Source: Darksidea phi (Eukaryota > Ascomycota > Dothideomycetes > Pleosporales > Lentitheciaceae). From it: DNA of 53,606 nucleotides. Under the pieces are notes generated by a model. It ran no database searches. It saw nothing but the letters and a program-made list of their open reading frames with translations, and was not told the origin of the DNA. Location of the stretch: assembly GCA_030770425.1 (NCBI GenBank), contig JASJFT010000274.1:1-53606 (forward strand). The letters run 5' to 3'. The position numbers were made by a program, and so were the translations under genes. Positions 50,336 through 53,606 of the stretch are shown piece after piece; the first letter of the stretch is position 1; the number at the start of each line of letters is the position of its first letter.

Positions 50336-53130
50336 TAATAAAAAAGAATATTATAACTATTTTTTTAATTAAAGAAATACTAATATAACTTTTTAAAGTA
50401 AAGGTATTTACTAAGCTAGATATATATTAAGTCTTCTATTATATCTAGCTAGACCCTAATATAAAAGACCTTATAACTTTTAAAATATAATATAGAAATT
50501 ATAAATATTATATTTTATCTTTTAGACTATATAATAGACTAGTAACCTTTTAGTACTATATTAATTAAGTACTTAAGAATAAAATTAACGAGATCTATAT
50601 TATCTATATAGACGATATTTTAATCTACTTAGAAGACCTTCTTAAGTATAAGAAATATATAAATAAAATCTTAAATAAGCTTAGAAAGACTAGACTATAA
50701 GTTAATATTAAAAAGAGTAAGTTTATAGTTATTAAGATAAAGTTTTTAAATTTTATTATTAGTACTAAAGAAATCTATATAGACCTTAATAAGATAGTAG
50801 TTATTAGAGACTAGAAGGAATTTATAATCTTAAAAGGATTATAAGTTTACTTAGACTTTTATAACTACTATTATAAGTAGCTAAAAGACTATAGTTATAT
50901 AGTCCGTCTACTTATTTAACTATTATAAAAAGGAAAATTTTATATCTTCGGGCCTAAGAAGTAAGCTATATTTAAGAAAAGTAAGATATTATTATATTTA
51001 GATATTATTATAAGATATTACTTATCCTACTATAGAATCTATATAGAAACTAATATAAGTAATAGTATTCTAGTAGATATCTTTATATAGCTCTAAGATA
51101 ATAGAATCTAATAATTTATAGTCTACTCTATAAAGATAATAAAGTTTATAGAAATAAACTACGAGATTTATAATAAGAAGATACTCGTAGTTATAAGAAA
51201 ATTAAATAAATAGAAAGCTTAGCTTATAGAGTTATAACTAAATAAACCCTTTTAAGTTATTACTAATTACTAGATATTAGAATATTTCTCGACTAAGTAC
51301 GAACTAACTTTATAATAAACTTACTAGACTAAGAAGCTTATAGATTACTACTATACTATTTATTATTATTCTAGAATTATTAATATTATTATAGATACTC
51401 TCTCTCGAAAATAAAAGAAGTTAAAAATTTAGAAAGAAAAAGATAAAGTTACTAGAATTTATATCTTTATCTTCTTTAGATAGACCTTTACTATAATAGC
51501 TATCTTAATAACTATTATTAATACCTAGGATCCTAAGTATAAAACTAAAGTCTACTCTTATCTATTTCTTAACTATATACTTTATAAAAATCGTATATAT
51601 ACTATACTTAAACTAGAGTAAAAGTTAGTCTATTAAAGATATAAGTACCTATTCTTAATCCTATTTAGACTTCTCCTTTAAAAAGAGAAGTTAATAGTAT
51701 TTAAGATAGAATTTCTTAAGATCTATCTTATTTAGGTAGTATATATTACGTAGATTACTACTTATCTAGATATAAAGAAAATTATTAAACTTTTAAAAGA
51801 TTTATACTATTAGAATATAATAAATAAGGATATAAAATATTATATAAGAAATTATAAGTAATACTAATAGAGTTATAAATTTTAAAATAAGATTCTAAGT
51901 CTTCTTAAACTACTCCTTATACCTAAAAGAGTATAAAAAGATATCTTTATAGACTTTAAAAGCTTTCTAAAGGATTATAAAGAATATAATAATATATTTA
52001 TAGTAATATATAAATTATTAAAATATACTTTCTTATTACTCTACTTTAAGACTACTACTACTAAAGATATAGCTACTCTTTATTATATATATATATAGTA
52101 AGTCTTTAGTCCTCTATATACTATAGTCTTAGATCGAAGTCTATAGTTTATATTAGACTTTATAAAAGAATTATATAGACTCGTAGAAATTAGTTAATTA
52201 TTATCTATAGTTTATTATCTATAGACTAATAATAATATAAAAGTTTTTAATTAATAGCTAGACTAATAATTACGCCTCTTTATAAACTTCTATTAGAATA
52301 ATTAGTCTAATCTTCTATCTAGTATAGACTAAGTCTAGATAATTCTTTTATATAATATAATAGGATTTTCTCTATTTAAAATTAAATTCGACTATAAGAC
52401 TTATTACTACTAGGATTAACGAGAATACGTCTATAAACCTTCTAAATTACTAAATAATATAATTATATAAGTAGTCTAAGAGTTTATAAAAATCTAAGCT
52501 AATATAGTCTAATAGATTCGTAATTATATTTAAGTTAATATTATAGTAGTTTAAAAAGTCTAGAGCTAATAAGCTAATAAAAAATACTATTCTTTAGATT
52601 TTAATATAGAAGATTAAGTCTATATTATATCTAAGAAATTTACTATCTTAAGACTAAGTTTAAAATTAGACTAGTAAATATATAGATCTTATTTTATTAT
52701 TAATTAAAGATATAACTTCTATATAGTTTAGTTATCCTCTTATATAAAGATATATAATATTTTCTATATAGATAGATTATATAAAGCTATATAAGACCTA
52801 TTATCTAGTTAAGTACTCTCTAAAGAACTAGTTATAAAAGTAAATAGGTATTCTAAGTAATTAGTAACTTATATTCTTAATAACTAGATTATTTATAATA
52901 AGCTCTACTATTAAATAAAATAAATAGACTATAACCTAGATCTAATCTATTATCTAGTAAGTAATTTTATAAATACGATCTAAAAAGTAAAAGAGTTTTA
53001 TAATAAGTACTTTAATAAGCTAGGTCTATCTAAATAACTAGTTTAGTAGCTAGAAGCTATATTATAAGACGAGTTCCTTAGCCCCTAGTTAGAAGACGAG
53101 GTACTAGTTAAGATAGGAATCTAAAAAAAT
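50336..53130 (+). pseudogene. Element G pol: reverse transcriptase (from mid-palm), RNase H, integrase, chromodomain
   Basis: The frame starts inside the reverse transcriptase, at the position just after a DYRKLNAIT motif (IIKKN, 50336-50350). It continues with KVFTKLD near 50400 and the intact catalytic YIDDILIY from 50605; Asp-Asp survives because it is GACGAT. The thumb reads FIISTKE near 50755. RNase H follows with ETNISNSIL near 51050 and ends near 51410. Integrase has its zinc-binding end near 51750-51870, the first Asp in DFKSF at about 51953, the second in VLDRSLQF at about 52132, and LFINFYQNN near 52280. A chromodomain is readable at about 52900-53060. The missing N-terminal half is present in element C (to 26958). 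Confidence 0.85.
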
Positions 53131-53159
53131 CGCTAGTATTAAGTATAGGCCTCTACCCT

Positions 53160-53384
53160 TTATAGCCCGTTAAAACGGGTAGTATAATATCTAGAGCTTA
53201 GGATAATTACTTTTAAGTTTAGAGTATCTTTCTTTTATAACCTATTAAAATAGGTAGTATAATACTTAAAGTTTATAATAATTACTTCTAAGCTTAGAGT
53301 TTCTCTTCTTTATAATTCGTTAAAATAGGTAATATAATATCTAGAGCCTATAGTAACTACTTCTAAGCTTAAAGTACCTCTCTA
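53160..53384 (+). repeat. 75-bp tandem repeat, three copies, downstream of element G pol
   Basis: Units start TTATARCCYRTTAAAAYRGG at 53160, 53235 and 53310, with an exact period of 75. Each begins with an inverted repeat, clearest in the first unit (CCCGTTAAAACGGG), able to form a small hairpin. They lie in the position of a retrotransposon 3' untranslated region. Confidence 0.88.
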
Positions 53385-53606
53385 TAGTCTTACTTTATTA
53401 TAGATAGAAATATAGAAGGAGTAAGTCTTATTCTCTAGTAGAGCTACGCGTATATAACTTCTAGGTAATATAAAAAACTAAGTTATTAATATCCTCTTAT
53501 ATATTCTATAATACCCTTTAGATACGTCGAGCGCGTTACGTAGTATATATATTAGAAAAATATTTTTTAAATAATAATTTATATAGTAAAATAAGTAGAT
53601 ATATAT
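53385..53606. other. Right edge: possible start of the 3' LTR of C/G
   Basis: AT-rich sequence after the 75-bp repeats, with a short CpG-rich patch at 53526-53542 (CGTCGAGCGCGTTACG). An LTR would be expected here, but its partner is not in the window, so it cannot be proved. Confidence 0.3.

Noticed and set aside
1..53606. Many short open reading frames on both strands
   Set aside because: Loss of ATG and creation of TAA/TAG by RIP leave only chance frames. Open stretches outside the recognised elements are short, lack starts, and follow TA-rich low-complexity sequence.
1..53606. Mitochondrial or AT-rich bacterial/organellar genome
   Set aside because: AT-richness comes with specific CA/TG depletion and nuclear fungal LTR and Fot1-type transposons. 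There are no organellar genes, tRNAs or rRNAs.

Overview
This window is a heavily mutated, AT-rich block of fungal repeat DNA. CpA and TpG have been almost completely removed from both strands: reading it through I found about ten CA and ten TG in 53.6 kb. CpG, CpT and CpC remain. This is the signature of repeat-induced point mutation (RIP), so the source is most likely a filamentous ascomycete (Pezizomycotina) and the region is probably silent heterochromatin. The species cannot be told from the sequence. I see no intact host gene, rRNA or tRNA. Every protein-like frame is a relic in which CAA, CAG, CGA or TGG codons have become TAA or TAG and ATG starts have become ATA. I name genes by conserved motifs that survive between these stops.

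Layout. 1-1955: unresolved. About 1960-8165: Ty3/Gypsy chromovirus relic A, minus strand (gag, pol, chromodomain-like end). 8166-17978: plus-strand Gypsy element B of a second family, with a 3' LTR but no 5' LTR. 17979 onward: chromovirus C, plus strand. Its gag is interrupted by a complete 6.4-kb chromovirus D (18578-25001, two 169-bp LTRs, 4-bp target duplication). C continues to about 26958 and stops inside the reverse transcriptase. About 26959-50335: a block called X, about 10.9 kb after nested elements are removed, with several tandem repeats and unidentified coding-like frames. X is itself interrupted by a complete 1850-bp Fot1/pogo-type DNA transposon (37463-39312) and by element F (39435-50070, minus strand), a complete second copy of the element B family. 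About 50336-53130: element G, which holds the rest of a chromovirus pol (reverse transcriptase from just past the point where C stops, RNase H, integrase, chromodomain). It is followed by three 75-bp repeats.

C and G together make one complete gag-pol with no domain duplicated. The simplest reading is therefore one chromovirus split by X, with D, Fot1 and F nested as later insertions. B and F form an inverted pair of about 9.5 kb that is colinear over most of its length. Block X is the part of the window that I cannot explain with a known family.
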